A DNA stretch of 41,905 nucleotides from Verrucomicrobiota bacterium (lineage in GTDB: Bacteria > Verrucomicrobiota > Verrucomicrobiia > Chthoniobacterales > Terrimicrobiaceae), in the NCBI GenBank assembly GCA_026398285.1, contig JAPLTI010000215.1, positions 1 to 41,905 of the forward strand. Direction: 5' to 3'. Positions 40,670-41,905 of this stretch are shown piece by piece. The notes under the pieces are model-generated. The model was not told the DNA's origin, did no database searches, and saw nothing but the letters and a program-made list of their open reading frames with translations. The translations under genes were made by a program, and so were the position numbers. Position 1 is the stretch's first letter. Each line of letters starts with the position of its first letter.

Positions 40670-41905
40670 GTGAGGAGCTGCACGTTTTCTGCAGAGAGAG
40701 GGTCATGGGGCGGGTGATCCGCGATCCTCGCCGAAACAAATTGGTGTTTCGTTACGAGCAGACTTGGCAGTCGGATCCTGGTTCTTTTCCCCTGTCGCTC
40801 TCGATGCCGTTGACTGCAGTGGAACATCCCCATGATGTCATCGAGTCGTTTCTTTGGGGGCTGCTTCCCGACAATGACGGGGTTTTGAGGCGCTGGGGAA
40901 GCAAGTTTCAGGTTTCCTCAAAGAATGCCTTCGCCCTTCTCTCCCATGTCGGGGAGGATTGCGCGGGAGGAATTCAGTTTGTGCGGAGTGAAAAAATCGA
41001 TAACTGGATCGCAGATCCACCTCTTGGGAAGGTTGATTGGCTCAAGAGCGCCGAGGTGGACGAACGCATGGCCCTGCTCCTGCGAGACCATGCGGCCACG
41101 CGATCCGGTTCCGACTCGGGACAATTCAGTCTGGCTGGAGCCCAGCCGAAAATCGCCTTGTTCCGCGACGAAGAGAGGGGGCGATGGGGTGTCCCATCCG
41201 GCTACATGCCCACCACGCACATCTTGAAGCCGGCTACCGGCGCATTCGATGGCCTCGCGGAAAATGAACACTTCTGTTTACGTCTGGCGAAGGAATGCGG
41301 CTTTTCCACAGCGACATCCACGGTGGAATACTTTAGCGAATCCCCAGTGATCGTCGTGGAGCGGTATGACCGCTTGCGTCGGGATGGAAGCGTCTTTCGC
41401 ATCCATCAGGAGGATTTCTGTCAGGCACTAGGACGTGCTCCGCAGCAGAAATATCAAAATGAGGGAGGGCCGTCGGCCTCCGAAATCGTAAACCTGATCC
41501 GACAGTATTCGTCCAATCACGCCGAGGACGAACAGCGCTTCATCGATGCCTTGATCCTCGGATGGCTCATCGGGGCAACCGATGCCCACGCTAAGAATTT
41601 CTCGGTATTGATCGCTGCCGGTGCTCAGGTCCGCCTTGCGCCTCTGTATGATATTTCCAGTGCGCTTCCCTATCCCAAGCAGGTTGATCTACGGAGGGCG
41701 AACCTTGCGATGAGGATTGGTGGCACTTACCGATTGAGGGAAATCGGGAAACGGAACTGGGAGAAGTTTGCTGTCGAAAACAAAATCAGCCCCAAAATGC
41801 TCCATGATCGCGTAGAGCATCTCATGGATGTGATGCCCCAAAAGTGCAGCGCAGTCGCAGACACTCTGGCGAGGGAAGGAATAACTCACGCAATCGTCGA
41901 ACTTC
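40666..41905 (+). CDS. hipA: HipA-family Ser/Thr kinase toxin (3' end outside window)
   Basis: The frame is open to the window end, giving 413 residues of a protein usually about 420-450 long. HipA features are in place: the N-terminal couple domain ('SLSMPLTAVEHPHDVIESFL', 'GLLPDNDGVLRRWG'), the gating Ser155 in 'QFSLAGAQPKIAL' (site of autophosphorylation in E. coli HipA), Lys188 in 'THILKPA', the catalytic loop 'GATDAHAKNFS' with Asp306 and Asn311, and Asp329 in 'LAPLYDISSALPY'. All key residues are kept, so the kinase is probably active. HipA kinases phosphorylate aminoacyl-tRNA synthetases and induce dormancy. It is translationally coupled to HipB. The last few residues lie beyond the window. 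Confidence 0.9.
   Translation, partial: MSEELHVFCRERVMGRVIRDPRRNKLVFRYEQTWQSDPGSFPLSLSMPLTAVEHPHDVIESFLWGLLPDNDGVLRRWGSKFQVSSKNAFALLSHVGEDCAGGIQFVRSEKIDNWIADPPLGKVDWLKSAEVDERMALLLRDHAATRSGSDSGQFSLAGAQPKIALFRDEERGRWGVPSGYMPTTHILKPATGAFDGLAENEHFCLRLAKECGFSTATSTVEYFSESPVIVVERYDRLRRDGSVFRIHQEDFCQALGRAPQQKYQNEGGPSASEIVNLIRQYSSNHAEDEQRFIDALILGWLIGATDAHAKNFSVLIAAGAQVRLAPLYDISSALPYPKQVDLRRANLAMRIGGTYRLREIGKRNWEKFAVENKISPKMLHDRVEHLMDVMPQKCSAVADTLAREGITHAIVEL

Overview
The window looks like a chromosomal segment of a Verrucomicrobiota bacterium. The strongest marker is a four-gene set at 17404-23083 that matches the Verru_Chthon cassette (proteins B, C, D, A). It is supported by a PEP-CTERM autotransporter-repeat surface protein, an S1 sulfatase, SGNH esterases and a GPH sugar symporter. 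Leading genes mostly lack a clear Shine-Dalgarno sequence, while genes inside operons are often joined by 4-bp ATGA overlaps.

Layout. (1) 1-1140: an RraA-like gene (minus, cut by the window edge) diverges from an IclR-type regulator. (2) 1692-14596, all minus: a long glycan-degradation operon, read from 14596 downward. It holds a GH98-like secreted enzyme, an SGNH esterase, a second GH98-like paralogue, a two-domain alpha/beta hydrolase, a Cys-type sulfatase, a scar made of three gene fragments, a MaoC-like protein and a RhaM-type mutarotase. (3) 15241-17334, plus: a secreted LamG-like protein and a LacI-type regulator. (4) 17404-23083, plus: the Verru_Chthon cassette, whose N-termini look like the minor pseudopilins GspI, GspJ, GspH and GspK. 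(5) 23124-29921, minus: a second catabolic operon with a GH43/117-like propeller, an FAD oxidoreductase, a membrane-anchored helical protein, a sialate O-acetylesterase-like protein and an SGNH hydrolase. (6) 30067-32781, plus: a cytoplasmic GH29 alpha-L-fucosidase and a GPH symporter. (7) 32860-37637, plus: a very large autotransporter-repeat protein with a PEP-CTERM tail, interrupted by one frameshift. (8) 37785-41905: accessory DNA with an IS66-like relic, a truncated AlbA/ATPase gene joined to a truncated ankyrin-type gene, a small unknown protein and a HipBA pair (HipA runs off the window).

The unifying observation is a repeated near-palindrome, core GTAAATACTT (best form AAGTAAATACTTACA). 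It occurs at six places, each inside or beside a sigma70-like promoter: before the GH98 operon, twice before the LamG gene, before the Verru_Chthon cassette, between the propeller operon and the fucosidase, and before the autotransporter protein. A LacI-family gene sits in the middle of this set. The reading proposed here is one regulon that couples breakdown of a sulfated, acetylated, fucose-containing glycan to production of a pseudopilin-like tip complex and a giant surface protein. The genes, motifs and sites are seen in the sequence; the regulator-site link and the glycan identity are inference.
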